DNA of 64,000 bases from an uncultured Lachnospiraceae bacterium (GTDB lineage: Bacteria > Bacillota > Clostridia > Lachnospirales > Lachnospiraceae). A program made the translations under genes and the position numbers. Shown here one piece after another: positions 42,138 through 50,829 of this stretch. The stretch is taken from assembly GCA_944383765.1 (NCBI GenBank), contig CALWQT010000009.1:1-64000 (forward strand). The letters are read 5' to 3'. Positions within the stretch are counted from its first letter, which is position 1. Each line of letters begins with the position of its first letter. The notes beneath the pieces were generated by a model, which had not been told where the DNA came from, did no database searches, and saw nothing but the letters and a program-made list of their open reading frames with translations.

Positions 42138-42827
42138 GTGACAGAAGATCGGACGGTGCAGGTAGAAGGGCAATTATATACTGTGGTGGTTTCCGATGAA
42201 AAAGAGGCTCTTCTGGCTGCTGCTGCAGCCGGGAGAGCTTCTCTTGGCATTGGAGGGCTGGACGGGGAGTATCTTCCGGTATCCTATGTGGCGGAATCTA
42301 TCCATGAAGTTGATGAGGTATTACTGGAGAAAATCGTACGAAGAACCTTTGGATTTCCATGGAATATATGCGAGACCCAACGTTTGAAAATCCGGGAATT
42401 CCAGGAAGATGACTGGGTCAGCCTGCCGGAAGACGAAATAGGTACGGAAGGTGACCGCATTTTTACAGAGCGGGAACGGCTGAAGGCGTATATTGCCTGT
42501 CAGTACCGGTTTTATGAATTTGGCATATGGGCTGTAGTAGAAAAAGAACATGGCCGGATCATAGGAAAAGCGGGTTTTTCTGTCTGGGATGGGGAAGAAG
42601 AAGGGGTAGAACTGGGGTACCATATCTTTTCTCCGTACCGGGGAAAGGGATATGCCTGGGAAGCCTGCCTGGCAGTCCTTGAGTGGGAGGAACGGGAACT
42701 TGGGCTTCCTGTGTGGCTGCGCATAGAAGAGAAGAATCAGCCATCGGTCAGTCTGGCAGAAAAACTGGGATTTGTAAAAAAACAGCGATGGAAGGGAAAA
42801 AACATTTGGATCTGGCAGAAAAAGTAA
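42138..42827 (+). CDS. GNAT-family N-acetyltransferase with an extra N-terminal domain
   Basis: A 229-residue protein beginning with GTG at 42138 just after AGGTGAG. The C-terminal 150 residues are a GNAT domain of the RimJ type: T-Q-R-L-K-I-R-E-F near 80, G-K-A-G-F-S-V-W, L-G-Y-H-I-F-S-P-Y-R-G-K-G-Y-A (the acetyl-CoA loop, about 156-170) and N-Q-P-S-V-S-L-A-E-K-L-G-F. The first 70 residues contain an alanine-rich A-A-A-A-A-G-R-A-S-L-G-I-G-G-L segment of unknown role that is not part of the usual fold. The substrate is unknown. Confidence 0.82.
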   Translation: MTEDRTVQVEGQLYTVVVSDEKEALLAAAAAGRASLGIGGLDGEYLPVSYVAESIHEVDEVLLEKIVRRTFGFPWNICETQRLKIREFQEDDWVSLPEDEIGTEGDRIFTERERLKAYIACQYRFYEFGIWAVVEKEHGRIIGKAGFSVWDGEEEGVELGYHIFSPYRGKGYAWEACLAVLEWEERELGLPVWLRIEEKNQPSVSLAEKLGFVKKQRWKGKNIWIWQKK

Positions 42828-42846
42828 AAAATCCCATAAGAAATGC

Positions 42847-42875
42847 TTGTACTTTGCCTGTATCTGAAATATAAT
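42847..42875 (+). promoter_or_regulatory. sigma-A-type promoter for ispE-gntR
   Basis: TTGTAC (42847-42852), 17 bases, TATAAT (42870-42875), about 45 bases upstream of the chosen ispE start. Confidence 0.65.
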
Positions 42876-42920
42876 ATATTGTATACAAAATAATCTATGA
42901 ATACAATCAGGAAGGTGCCT

Positions 42921-43826
42921 ATGATAAAACGGATGGGGCTGAAAGCCTACGGAAAAATCAATCTGGGTCTGGACGTGATCAGGAAAAGGGAAGATGGATA
43001 CCATGAAGTGAAGATGGTCATGCAGACCGTTGGAATCTATGATGGGATTGATCTTCGGATCAGAGAAGGCAGCGGTATCCATGTGGAAACCAATCTTTAT
43101 TATCTTCCTAATAATGAAAACAATCTGGTGTGGAAAGCGGCGGATCTGCTGATGAAAGAATTTGACATCAGGCAGGGAGTGGATATCCGTCTGAAAAAAT
43201 TTATCCCGGTAGCGGCAGGAATGGCAGGAGGCAGCAGCGATGCAGCAGCTGTTCTGTATGGGATCAATAAGATGTTCCGCTTGGGACTGTCCCTGGAAGA
43301 ATTAAAGGAGCGGGGCGTAAAGATAGGGGCTGATGTGCCGTATTGTCTGATGCGGGGCACGGCGTTGTCAGAAGGGATCGGGGAGATCCTGACTCCTTTG
43401 CCGTCTATGCCTCAGTGCCATGTGCTGTTGGCAAAACCGAATATCAATGTTTCTACCAGATGGGTATATGAAAATCTCCATGCCAATGAACTGCCTGCAG
43501 ATGCCCATCCGGATATTGATGGCATGACGGCGGCTATCCGAAATCAGGATCTGCATGGAGTGGCCAGCCGGATGGGAAATGTGCTGGAACGGGTGACAGA
43601 AAAGAGATATCCGGTTATCACTGATATCAAACAGGTGATGATGGAACAGGGGGCGCTGAACGCTATGATGAGTGGAAGCGGTCCTACAGTATTCGGACTG
43701 TTTGAGGATCGTTTGGCGGCCAAAAAGGCGTATACGGCATTGAGAAAAGGCAGGCTGTCGGATAAAATGAAACAGGTCTACCTGACAGATTTTTTTAATA
43801 ACAGGGAGGTTTCCAATGGATTATAA
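42921..43826 (+). CDS. ispE: 4-diphosphocytidyl-2-C-methyl-D-erythritol kinase
   Basis: A 301-residue GHMP kinase that phosphorylates CDP-methylerythritol in the MEP isoprenoid pathway. K-A-Y-G-K-I-N-L-G-L-D-V (about 6-17) and the ATP loop P-V-A-A-G-M-A-G-G-S-S-D-A-A-A (about 94-108) are diagnostic, as is the C-terminal M-S-G-S-G-P-T-V-F-G-L. ATG 42921 is chosen because AGGAAGG lies five bases upstream; ATG 42897 lacks a site. It overlaps the GntR gene by 11 bases. Confidence 0.93.
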   Translation: MIKRMGLKAYGKINLGLDVIRKREDGYHEVKMVMQTVGIYDGIDLRIREGSGIHVETNLYYLPNNENNLVWKAADLLMKEFDIRQGVDIRLKKFIPVAAGMAGGSSDAAAVLYGINKMFRLGLSLEELKERGVKIGADVPYCLMRGTALSEGIGEILTPLPSMPQCHVLLAKPNINVSTRWVYENLHANELPADAHPDIDGMTAAIRNQDLHGVASRMGNVLERVTEKRYPVITDIKQVMMEQGALNAMMSGSGPTVFGLFEDRLAAKKAYTALRKGRLSDKMKQVYLTDFFNNREVSNGL

Positions 43827-44496
43827 TTTGAAGGTGACAATGAATGAGTATCTGCCTTTACGTGATGTGGTATTTAATACATTGCGCCAGGCAATCTTAA
43901 AAGGAGAGCTGGAGCCGGGGGAAAGACTGATGGAGATCCAGCTGGCAGAACGTCTGGGTGTAAGCCGGACGCCGATCCGGGAAGCCATCAGAAAATTGGA
44001 GCTGGAAGGCCTGGTGCTGATGATCCCAAGAAAAGGTGCTGAGGTTGCAAAGATTTCAGCCAGAAGTTTAAGAGATGTATTGGAAGTGCGCCGCGCCCTG
44101 GAAGAGCTGGCGATTGAACTGGCCTGCCAGAGAATGAGTGAAGATGACGTAGAAGCGCTTAAGAAAGCCCAGGAAGATTTCAAGAGTGCTATTGTCGACG
44201 GAGATGCCATGAGGATTGCGGAAACTGACGAGCATTATCATGATGTGATCTATGCCGGCACTGGCAATGTAAAGCTGGTACAGATGCTGAATAATTTAAG
44301 AGAGCAGATGTATCGTTACCGTCTGGAATATATCAAAGATGAAGATAAACGGAAGATTCTGATCCTGGAGCACGAGCGCATTCTGAAAGCAGTACGGGAC
44401 AGGAAAGTGACAGATGCCAAAGAAGCGATGAGAGAGCATATTGATAACCAGGAGATCACAGTAACCAAGAATATTGCGGAGAAGGAGAATGGATGA
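43816..44496 (+). CDS. GntR-family regulator with FCD ligand domain
   Basis: A 226-residue repressor-type protein. Residues 10-75 form the winged helix (L-R-Q-A-I-L-K-G-E-L-E-P-G-E-R-L, then L-G-V-S-R-T-P-I-R-E-A-I-R-K-L-E-L-E-G-L), and 85-215 the all-helical FCD domain, in which Asp and His residues near 135-142 (E-T-D-E-H-Y-H-D) resemble a metal and acid ligand site. Effectors of the class are often small carboxylates; none can be assigned here. It is coupled to ispE and to the next small gene by overlaps. Confidence 0.87.
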   Translation: MDYNLKVTMNEYLPLRDVVFNTLRQAILKGELEPGERLMEIQLAERLGVSRTPIREAIRKLELEGLVLMIPRKGAEVAKISARSLRDVLEVRRALEELAIELACQRMSEDDVEALKKAQEDFKSAIVDGDAMRIAETDEHYHDVIYAGTGNVKLVQMLNNLREQMYRYRLEYIKDEDKRKILILEHERILKAVRDRKVTDAKEAMREHIDNQEITVTKNIAEKENG

Positions 44497-44684
44497 CGTT
44501 TAAAGAAAGGTATCTGGCGGGAGAGATCCCATTTGAGGACATTGATCTGTACATAGAGGAGTGGAATGCAAGCGATGATACCAGGCGTCTGGCAGAATTT
44601 TTAGGACTTACCGAGGAAGAAGAGGATGTCTGGGTGGAACAGAGCGATGAGGCATTGTGTGAGATGCTGGATCAGCAGAAATAG
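44493..44684 (+). CDS. small acidic protein of unknown function
   Basis: A 63-residue, strongly acidic protein with no signal or membrane segment, overlapping the GntR stop by four bases (ATGA). Predicted helices with G-L-T-E-E-E-E-D-V-W-V and an N-terminal F-K-E-R-Y-L-A-G-E-I-P motif. I do not recognise a family. The tight coupling to gntR suggests a protein made in step with it. A strong terminator follows. Confidence 0.7.
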   Translation: MTFKERYLAGEIPFEDIDLYIEEWNASDDTRRLAEFLGLTEEEEDVWVEQSDEALCEMLDQQK

Positions 44685-44685
44685 A

Positions 44686-44731
44686 AGATACGGAAGCGGC
44701 GGCAGTGTGCCAGGCTTCCGTATCTTTTTTT
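44686..44731 (+). terminator. strong intrinsic terminator
   Basis: AGATACGGAAG (44686-44696) pairs perfectly with CTTCCGTATCT (44715-44725) and is followed by a run of T. It ends the ispE-gntR transcript. Confidence 0.92.
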
Positions 44732-44774
44732 GACAGGGAGCATATTAAAAGTATGTAAAAATTTTTGGATGAGA

Positions 44775-44822
44775 TTGACAAGGTGACAACCTGTCACTAT
44801 AATTAGTGACAGGTTGTCACCT
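44775..44822 (+). promoter_or_regulatory. promoter of the tetR-RND operon overlaid by a 42-bp perfect palindrome
   Basis: TTGACA (44775-44780), 17 bases, TATAAT (44798-44803) is a consensus promoter. The arms AGGTGACAACCTGTCACTA (44781-44799) and TAGTGACAGGTTGTCACCT (44804-44822) are perfect inverted copies around TAAT. Each arm also contains a 15-bp palindrome: GTGACA-ACC-TGTCAC-type at 44783-44797 and its partner at 44806-44820. One site fills the spacer and the other follows the -10, which fits two TetR dimers blocking RNA polymerase. Confidence 0.88.
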
Positions 44823-44852
44823 GATAATATGGAGATAGAAAGGACGGATGGA

Positions 44853-45473
44853 ATGCCTACAGAACGCTTTTTTCATTTAAGCGAAGATAAAAGAAAACGG
44901 ATTCTGAAAGCAGCCAGGAAAGAATTTATCAGAGTTCCCTTTGAAGAGGTTTCCATTAACCAGATCATTAAAAATGCAGAAATTTCCAGAGGAAGTTTTT
45001 ATACATATTTTGAAGATAAAAACGATCTGCTTCGTTATGTTTTTCAGGATACAAAACAGAACTACATAAATTTCTGCAAAAAAAGCCTGGTAGACCACAA
45101 AGGCGATTTCTGGAAAATGATGGAAGACATTTTTGAAAAAATGGTATGTGAACCATATAGCAGTGACCTGGCGAAGATGCTCCAGAATATCATGTCTTAC
45201 AGCGAGGCGGTAAATATCCTTCAGATGGGGCATAACGATGAATGTACCGGCCAGCGGATTGACGAATGGGTTTTTGAGCATATGGACAGAACCGGAATGA
45301 GGAGAAAGACTGCGGAGGAGCTGAAAGCTGCCATGGAATTTGGTATGCTTGCCGTTCTGACAGCGTTTACCCAACGGTACAAAAAACATATGGATGTAGG
45401 TCAGATCAGGCAGATGTTTTACTTCAAGATGGATATTTTAAAGTATGGTATCGCAGAGCGCATAACGGAATAA
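44853..45473 (+). CDS. TetR-family repressor of the efflux operon
   Basis: A 206-residue regulator. The N-terminal helix-turn-helix is typical: R-I-L-K-A-A-R-K-E-F, then V-S-I-N-Q-I-I-K-N-A-E-I-S-R-G-S-F-Y-T-Y-F-E-D-K (about 32-55). The ligand-binding C-terminus is unremarkable. I chose ATG 44853 with AAAGGA upstream; ATG 44829 is a possible alternative adding eight residues. It is the first gene of the operon and should autoregulate through the palindrome upstream. Confidence 0.87.
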   Translation: MPTERFFHLSEDKRKRILKAARKEFIRVPFEEVSINQIIKNAEISRGSFYTYFEDKNDLLRYVFQDTKQNYINFCKKSLVDHKGDFWKMMEDIFEKMVCEPYSSDLAKMLQNIMSYSEAVNILQMGHNDECTGQRIDEWVFEHMDRTGMRRKTAEELKAAMEFGMLAVLTAFTQRYKKHMDVGQIRQMFYFKMDILKYGIAERITE

Positions 45474-45485
45474 GAGGAGGAAATT

Positions 45486-46580
45486 ATGACTAAGCGTGGT
45501 AAGATCATCACAGGAATTGTAGTAGCAGGAGTTCTTGCAGTTCTGGTAGTACCCAGATTTTTGAAACCGGCAGAAGTGGCGGATCCGGCAGTGGCTCCTG
45601 TGGTAAGAGCAGAAAAACCGGAGACAGGAACTATTACCTTATACCGGGAACTGACAGGGACCATAGAACCGGCAGACCTTGTGTATGTGACGCCGAAATT
45701 AGCAGGCGAGGTAACAGAAGTTTATGTAAAGACGGGAGACCAGGTGGCGGAAGGGCAGCCTATCTGTAAGATTGACAATAAGCAGCTGGACAGTGCAAAG
45801 ATTACTATGGAAACCGCCCAGGTAGCTTTGAATGATGCCCAGGCGAATTTAAACAGAATGCAGGCCCTTTATGCCAGTGGAGATATTTCTGCCCAGGCAT
45901 TTGAACAGACCCAGTCTGCTTTTTCCCAGGCCCAGCTTCAGTACAGCAGCGCGAAACTGAATTATGATACTCAGCTGGAATATACTACGATCACAGCACC
46001 GATTGCCGGTACGGTGGAAACCTGTGATGTGGACATTCATGATATGATTTCTCAAACGGCTCCTGTGTGTGTGATTTCCGGAGGAGAAGGCATGATGGTG
46101 AAATTTTCAGTTCCGGAAAAAATCGCCCTGAATTTATCGGCAGGCGATGAACTGTATGTGGAAAAAGGAAGCGAGACCTATGATGGGACGATCACTGAGG
46201 TGAGTTCCATGGTGGACGCTTCCACAGGACTGTTTCCGGTGAAAGGATCTCTTCCTGGTGCGGGAAGCCTGGCCACCGGTTCTACAGTAAAACTTTCCGT
46301 TGTGTCGGAACAAGCAGAGAATGTCATGACCCTTCCTGTAGATACGGTTTATTATGAAGGAGGAGAAGCCTACGTTTATACTTATGAAGGCGGTGTGATC
46401 CATAAAGTCCCGGTGGAAGTGGGAATCTATGATTCGGAACGGATTCAGATCATATCAGGGATTGACGGGGATACTATGGTGCTTACCACATGGAATTCTG
46501 AACTGTATGAAGGGGCGGAGGTATCCCTGGAAGAAGATATTTCTGCGAATGCTCCGTCTTCCGGATCAGACGGACAGTAA
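45486..46580 (+). CDS. RND efflux adaptor (membrane fusion protein)
   Basis: A 364-residue protein with an uncleaved N-terminal membrane anchor (residues 6-24), a biotinyl-lipoyl-like part (V-Y-V-T-P-K-L-A-G-E-V-T-E-V and later P-I-A-G-T-V-E-T), a central helical hairpin rich in Ala and Gln (about 103-160) and a beta-barrel C-terminus. This is the HlyD/AcrA pattern. It would link the pump at 46594 to TolC-like partners. It follows tetR by 12 bases, with GAGGAGG before the ATG. Confidence 0.88.
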   Translation: MTKRGKIITGIVVAGVLAVLVVPRFLKPAEVADPAVAPVVRAEKPETGTITLYRELTGTIEPADLVYVTPKLAGEVTEVYVKTGDQVAEGQPICKIDNKQLDSAKITMETAQVALNDAQANLNRMQALYASGDISAQAFEQTQSAFSQAQLQYSSAKLNYDTQLEYTTITAPIAGTVETCDVDIHDMISQTAPVCVISGGEGMMVKFSVPEKIALNLSAGDELYVEKGSETYDGTITEVSSMVDASTGLFPVKGSLPGAGSLATGSTVKLSVVSEQAENVMTLPVDTVYYEGGEAYVYTYEGGVIHKVPVEVGIYDSERIQIISGIDGDTMVLTTWNSELYEGAEVSLEEDISANAPSSGSDGQ

Positions 46581-46593
46581 GGAGGGGTAAGAC

Positions 46594-49500
46594 ATGGGAT
46601 TGACGAAAGCAGTATTAAAACGGCCGGTCACAACTGTACTGGTGATTCTCTGTCTGATCGTATTCGGAATCAGTTCCATATTTTCTTCCAAGATGGAATT
46701 GACACCAGAGATGAGTATGCCCATGATGGTTGTCTACGCGGTGTATCCGGGAGCCAGCCCTGATGATGTGACGGAATTGGTGACAAAGCCGATCGAAGAT
46801 GAAGTGGGTACGCTGAATGGTATCAAAAGCACCACTTCTTATTCCAGTGAAAACGTATCTATGGTCCTTCTGGAGTATGAATATGGAACCGATATGGATA
46901 AATCCTACTCGGATCTGAAGAAGAAGATGGATAACATGACACTTCCGGAAGATGTGGACCCGCCTACGATTATGGAATTTAATATCAATGATACTGCCAG
47001 CATGATGCTGTCTGTCAACGATGAAGAAGTAGATAATTTATATAATTTCGTAAATAATCAGATTGTTCCGGAATTAGAGAAAATTTCTTCTGTAGCCAGT
47101 GTAGATGTGAGCGGGGGACGTGCACAGTATATTCAGGTGGAACTGATACCGGAAAAACTGTCCCAATACCATCTGGACATGAATACGATCATGACAGCGA
47201 TTTCCGGTTCCAGCCTGTCCTATCCGGCAGGTTCCACAGAAGTGGGAAACCAGTCCCTGTCCGTGACTACAGGGGTTTCTTTTGATACGGTGGACCGGTT
47301 GAAATCCATTCCCATTACGGTGGGAGGGGGAAATGTGATTTACCTGGAAGATGTGGCGAATGTGGGATATGCCCTGGAAGATCAGTCAGGAATCGGACGC
47401 TATAATGGAAAGGATACCATGACGCTGTCGCTGAAACAGCAGCAGAAAAGCAGCGCAATGGAAATGTCAGAAGATGTGACCAGAACATTAAACAGCCTGA
47501 TGGAAAGAAATCCTGGATTGGAGATCACCACAATCTATGATGCTCAGGATAATATCCAGGAGTCATTGTCTTCGGTATACCAGACTATGATCATGGCAAT
47601 CGTGGTATCTATGGTGATCATTTTTCTGTTCTTCGGAGAAATCAAAGCGTCTCTGATAGTAGGAACTTCCATTCCAATTTCTATTTTGGCATCGCTGATC
47701 CTGATGAACTTAATGGGCTTTTCCCTGAATGTGATCACCATGGGAAGTCTGGTCCTGGGAGTGGGAATGATGGTAGATAACTCGATCGTTGTTCTGGAAA
47801 GCTGCTTCAGGGCTACAGAAAAAACAGGATTTCACGAATATCGCAATGCAGCTCTGAAAGGAGCCAGCGTGGTGATCCACTCTATCATTGGTTCTACGGC
47901 GACGACCTGTGTGGTATTTCTTCCTCTGGCCTTTTTACAGGGAATCACCGGGCAGATGTTTAAGCCTTTAGGTTTTACCATTGTGTTCTGTATGGTGGCG
48001 TCCCTGATATCAGCTATGACAGTCGTACCTCTTTGTTATGCCAGCTATCGGCCGCGGGAAAAAACAACAGCACCCCTTTCCACCCCTGTCAGGAAAATGC
48101 AGGAAGGGTACAGAGCTATTATGGAAAAACTGCTGCCCAGGAAAAAGACAGTTATGTTTACTTCCATAGGTCTGCTTCTGTTTTCTTTCTTCCTGGCGTC
48201 CCAGATTGGTATGGAACTGATGCCCTCTGTGGATGAAGGGCAGATTGCGATCAATGTAGATATGAGACCTGGTCTTACCCTTGACCGGGCAGATGAACTG
48301 CTGCATCAGATAGAGGATTATATTTCTCAGGATGATAATCTGGATTCTTACAGTTTATCTTACGGTGCTTCGGGAATGGGAAGTATTTCGGGTTCAGGAG
48401 CTTCCATCACAGCTTATCTGAAAGATGACCGTACGATGGAGACGAAGGAAGTGGCAAGAGCCTGGAGAAAAGAACTGAGTACGTTGGCTGATTGTGACGT
48501 GACCGTATCGGAGACCTCATCGACCAGTACCATGTCCGTAGATATGGATTCCGTAGACTTTATTCTGGAAAGTACCCAGTATGAGGAATTGAAAGAAGTG
48601 TCTGACAGGATCATGGAAGATATGAGAAAAAGGAGTGATGTGACGAATGTCCATTCCAGCCTGGAAAATTCTGCGCCCCTGGTCAAGATAGATGTGGATC
48701 CGGTAAAAGCCACTGCGGAAGGCCTGAATGCGGCTATGATCGGGTCTACAGTCAATGCCATGCTTTCCGGTAAAGAAGCTACTACCCTGGAAGTAGACGG
48801 AGAAGATATCAGTGTAAAAGTAGAATATCCTAAGGACAGCTATAAGACGATAGACCAGTTAAAAGGGATTGTGCTTACGAATACAATGGGACAGAATGTG
48901 CCGCTGACAGATGTGGCAGATGTGGTGTTTGAAGACAGCCCTCAGAGTATTATGCGGGTGGATAAACAATATCAGGTAACAGTTTCCGCAGATTATACGG
49001 ACCAGGCGCCTGTGGACAGGAACAAGGCGAAAGCAGCTCTCAATGAAGAGGTGGTCCGGCCGAATATGACCGCATCCATATCCATGGCCCAGAATGCGGT
49101 AGATGAGATGATGGTGGAGGAGTTTACAGCTCTGATCCGTGCCATAGCCATCGCAGTATTCCTGATTTTTGTAGTAATGGCAGCTCAGTTTGAATCACCG
49201 AAGTTTTCTGTTATGGTCATGACTACCATTCCGTTTGCGCTGATTGGTTCCTTTGGATTCCTGTTTCTGGCCGATGCTACGATCAGTATGCCGTCTTTGC
49301 TGGGATTCCTGATGCTTGTGGGAACGGTAGTAAATAATGGTATTTTGTATGTAGATACAGTAAATCAGTACCGGCAGGAAATGGATATGAAGACAGCTTT
49401 GATCGAAGCGGGAGCTACCAGGCTCAGGCCGATTCTGATGACCACACTGACTACGGTCATTGCCATGATACCTATGGCATTGGCATATGGACAGAGTGGA

Positions 49501-49635
49501 GAACTGATGCAGGGACTGGCGCTTGTAAATGTAGGAGGCCTTTGTGCTTCTACTGTCCTGTCCCTTCTGATGCTTCCTGTTTATTATACGCTGATGAACA
49601 AAAAGAAAAAGAAGGAGCAGTGGATTGTTGATTAA
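46594..49635 (+). CDS. RND (HAE1/AcrB-like) efflux pump
   Basis: A 1013-residue proton-driven exporter with 12 membrane helices and two large outside loops. Helix 4 carries V-G-M-M-V-D-N-S-I-V-V-L-E-S: the first Asp of the AcrB Asp-Asp pair is kept and the second is Asn, as I recall for the Bacillus SwrC/YerP branch. In helix 10, where AcrB has a lysine, the sequence reads V-G-T-V-V-N-N-G-I-L-Y. The N-terminal R-P-V-T-T-V-L and P-G-A-S-P-D-D-V segments are usual. Substrates might be detergents, bile acids, lipopeptides or drugs; none is shown by the sequence. Confidence 0.92.
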   Translation: MGLTKAVLKRPVTTVLVILCLIVFGISSIFSSKMELTPEMSMPMMVVYAVYPGASPDDVTELVTKPIEDEVGTLNGIKSTTSYSSENVSMVLLEYEYGTDMDKSYSDLKKKMDNMTLPEDVDPPTIMEFNINDTASMMLSVNDEEVDNLYNFVNNQIVPELEKISSVASVDVSGGRAQYIQVELIPEKLSQYHLDMNTIMTAISGSSLSYPAGSTEVGNQSLSVTTGVSFDTVDRLKSIPITVGGGNVIYLEDVANVGYALEDQSGIGRYNGKDTMTLSLKQQQKSSAMEMSEDVTRTLNSLMERNPGLEITTIYDAQDNIQESLSSVYQTMIMAIVVSMVIIFLFFGEIKASLIVGTSIPISILASLILMNLMGFSLNVITMGSLVLGVGMMVDNSIVVLESCFRATEKTGFHEYRNAALKGASVVIHSIIGSTATTCVVFLPLAFLQGITGQMFKPLGFTIVFCMVASLISAMTVVPLCYASYRPREKTTAPLSTPVRKMQEGYRAIMEKLLPRKKTVMFTSIGLLLFSFFLASQIGMELMPSVDEGQIAINVDMRPGLTLDRADELLHQIEDYISQDDNLDSYSLSYGASGMGSISGSGASITAYLKDDRTMETKEVARAWRKELSTLADCDVTVSETSSTSTMSVDMDSVDFILESTQYEELKEVSDRIMEDMRKRSDVTNVHSSLENSAPLVKIDVDPVKATAEGLNAAMIGSTVNAMLSGKEATTLEVDGEDISVKVEYPKDSYKTIDQLKGIVLTNTMGQNVPLTDVADVVFEDSPQSIMRVDKQYQVTVSADYTDQAPVDRNKAKAALNEEVVRPNMTASISMAQNAVDEMMVEEFTALIRAIAIAVFLIFVVMAAQFESPKFSVMVMTTIPFALIGSFGFLFLADATISMPSLLGFLMLVGTVVNNGILYVDTVNQYRQEMDMKTALIEAGATRLRPILMTTLTTVIAMIPMALAYGQSGELMQGLALVNVGGLCASTVLSLLMLPVYYTLMNKKKKKEQWIVD

Positions 49636-49647
49636 GGAGGAAAAAAT

Positions 49648-50817
49648 ATGAAAGCAACGGTTAGCAGACTGGCTGGAGCCCTGTCTCTTGCAGTAGCAGT
49701 GTCAGTGAATCTGCCTGCGGCTGCACTGGCAGCAAGTCCTGAGTTTGCCAGAACACAGGAAGAATGGGCGAAACTTCGGGATAATACCCTGGAGTATGGG
49801 GAAATCCCGGCTCTGATCCATGAATATAACCCTACGGTTCAGAACAATCTGGTTTCTTTTGAAGATTACAGGGGAAAAACCCAGAATGAGATCAGCCAGG
49901 GGTATCGGGATGCTGCCGAAGAACTTTATGCCAGTATTGACTGGCCGTCTCAGGACGATCCGGGATATGCCATGCTTTATTCTGCGGCAGAGACTGCCCA
50001 GGCCCAGGCAAAAAAGCTGGAAAAAATGGCAGACGAGAATGTGTCGGATGGTGTGATCATCAAGCTGCAGTATGACCAGACAGAAGCGGCTCTGGCAAGT
50101 TCCGCCCAGAACCTGATGAATCAGTATTACCAGCTTCAGGAAAAGCTGAAAACAGCCCAGGCGGCCCAGGAACTGGCAGCAGTATCGCTAACATCTGCCC
50201 AGGCCAGGGCGGCCCAGGGAATGGCGACAGCGAATGATGTGCTTTCTGCTCAGGAAAATGTAAAAAAGGCAGAAGCCGGAGTTATGAACGTTCAGGCAAA
50301 TATTCAGAAAGTACGGCAGAATCTTCAGGTCATGACGGGCTGGACCTATGATGCGGCTGCTGAAATCGGACCAATGCCGGAACTGGATATCAGCAGGATA
50401 GACTCCATGAATCCGGAAACGGATAAAGCCAAAGCTTTGGAACATAACTATACCCTTCAGATTGATAAAAGAAAGCTGGAAAATTCCGAGGATAGTGCCA
50501 ATAAGCAGATCCAGCAGAATACAGTGGCCAATGATGAGCAGAAAATAGGGGCGGCTCTTTCTAATCTGTACAGCCAGGTTTTGCAGGCAAGGGATTCGTA
50601 TAACCAGGCGAAATCAGCTTTGGAACTGGAACAGCAGAACATGGAAGCAGCACAGAGAAAATATGACCTGGGCATGATGTCACGTCTGGAATATCTTCAG
50701 GTACAGAATACATTTGTAGGAAAAAAAGCGGAATACCGGATTCAGGAACTGAATCTTCAGGGAGCTATGGATGCTTATGACTGGGCTTTGAAAGGCAGTA
50801 TGACCTTGAACGGATAA
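49648..50817 (+). CDS. TolC-family protein 1 (secreted, coiled-coil)
   Basis: A 389-residue exported protein: signal peptide 1-28 ending A-L-A-A, then two TolC-type repeats of long amphipathic helices. G-M-A-T-A-N-D-V-L-S-A-Q-E-N-V-K (about 190-205) and K-Y-D-L-G-M-M-S-R-L-E-Y-L-Q (about 335-348) match the conserved TolC positions. It lacks a lipobox and is shorter than Gram-negative TolC (about 430-490), mainly because the beta-barrel strands are reduced. Shares L-E-Y-x-E-I-P-A-L and M-T-G-W with the next gene, its paralogue. Confidence 0.82.
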   Translation: MKATVSRLAGALSLAVAVSVNLPAAALAASPEFARTQEEWAKLRDNTLEYGEIPALIHEYNPTVQNNLVSFEDYRGKTQNEISQGYRDAAEELYASIDWPSQDDPGYAMLYSAAETAQAQAKKLEKMADENVSDGVIIKLQYDQTEAALASSAQNLMNQYYQLQEKLKTAQAAQELAAVSLTSAQARAAQGMATANDVLSAQENVKKAEAGVMNVQANIQKVRQNLQVMTGWTYDAAAEIGPMPELDISRIDSMNPETDKAKALEHNYTLQIDKRKLENSEDSANKQIQQNTVANDEQKIGAALSNLYSQVLQARDSYNQAKSALELEQQNMEAAQRKYDLGMMSRLEYLQVQNTFVGKKAEYRIQELNLQGAMDAYDWALKGSMTLNG

Positions 50818-50829
50818 GGAGGCTTATAG

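Noticed and set aside
44781..44822. The 42-bp palindrome read as a transcription terminator
   Set aside because: It overlaps a consensus promoter and has no T-run; the true terminator of the previous operon is at 44686-44731.
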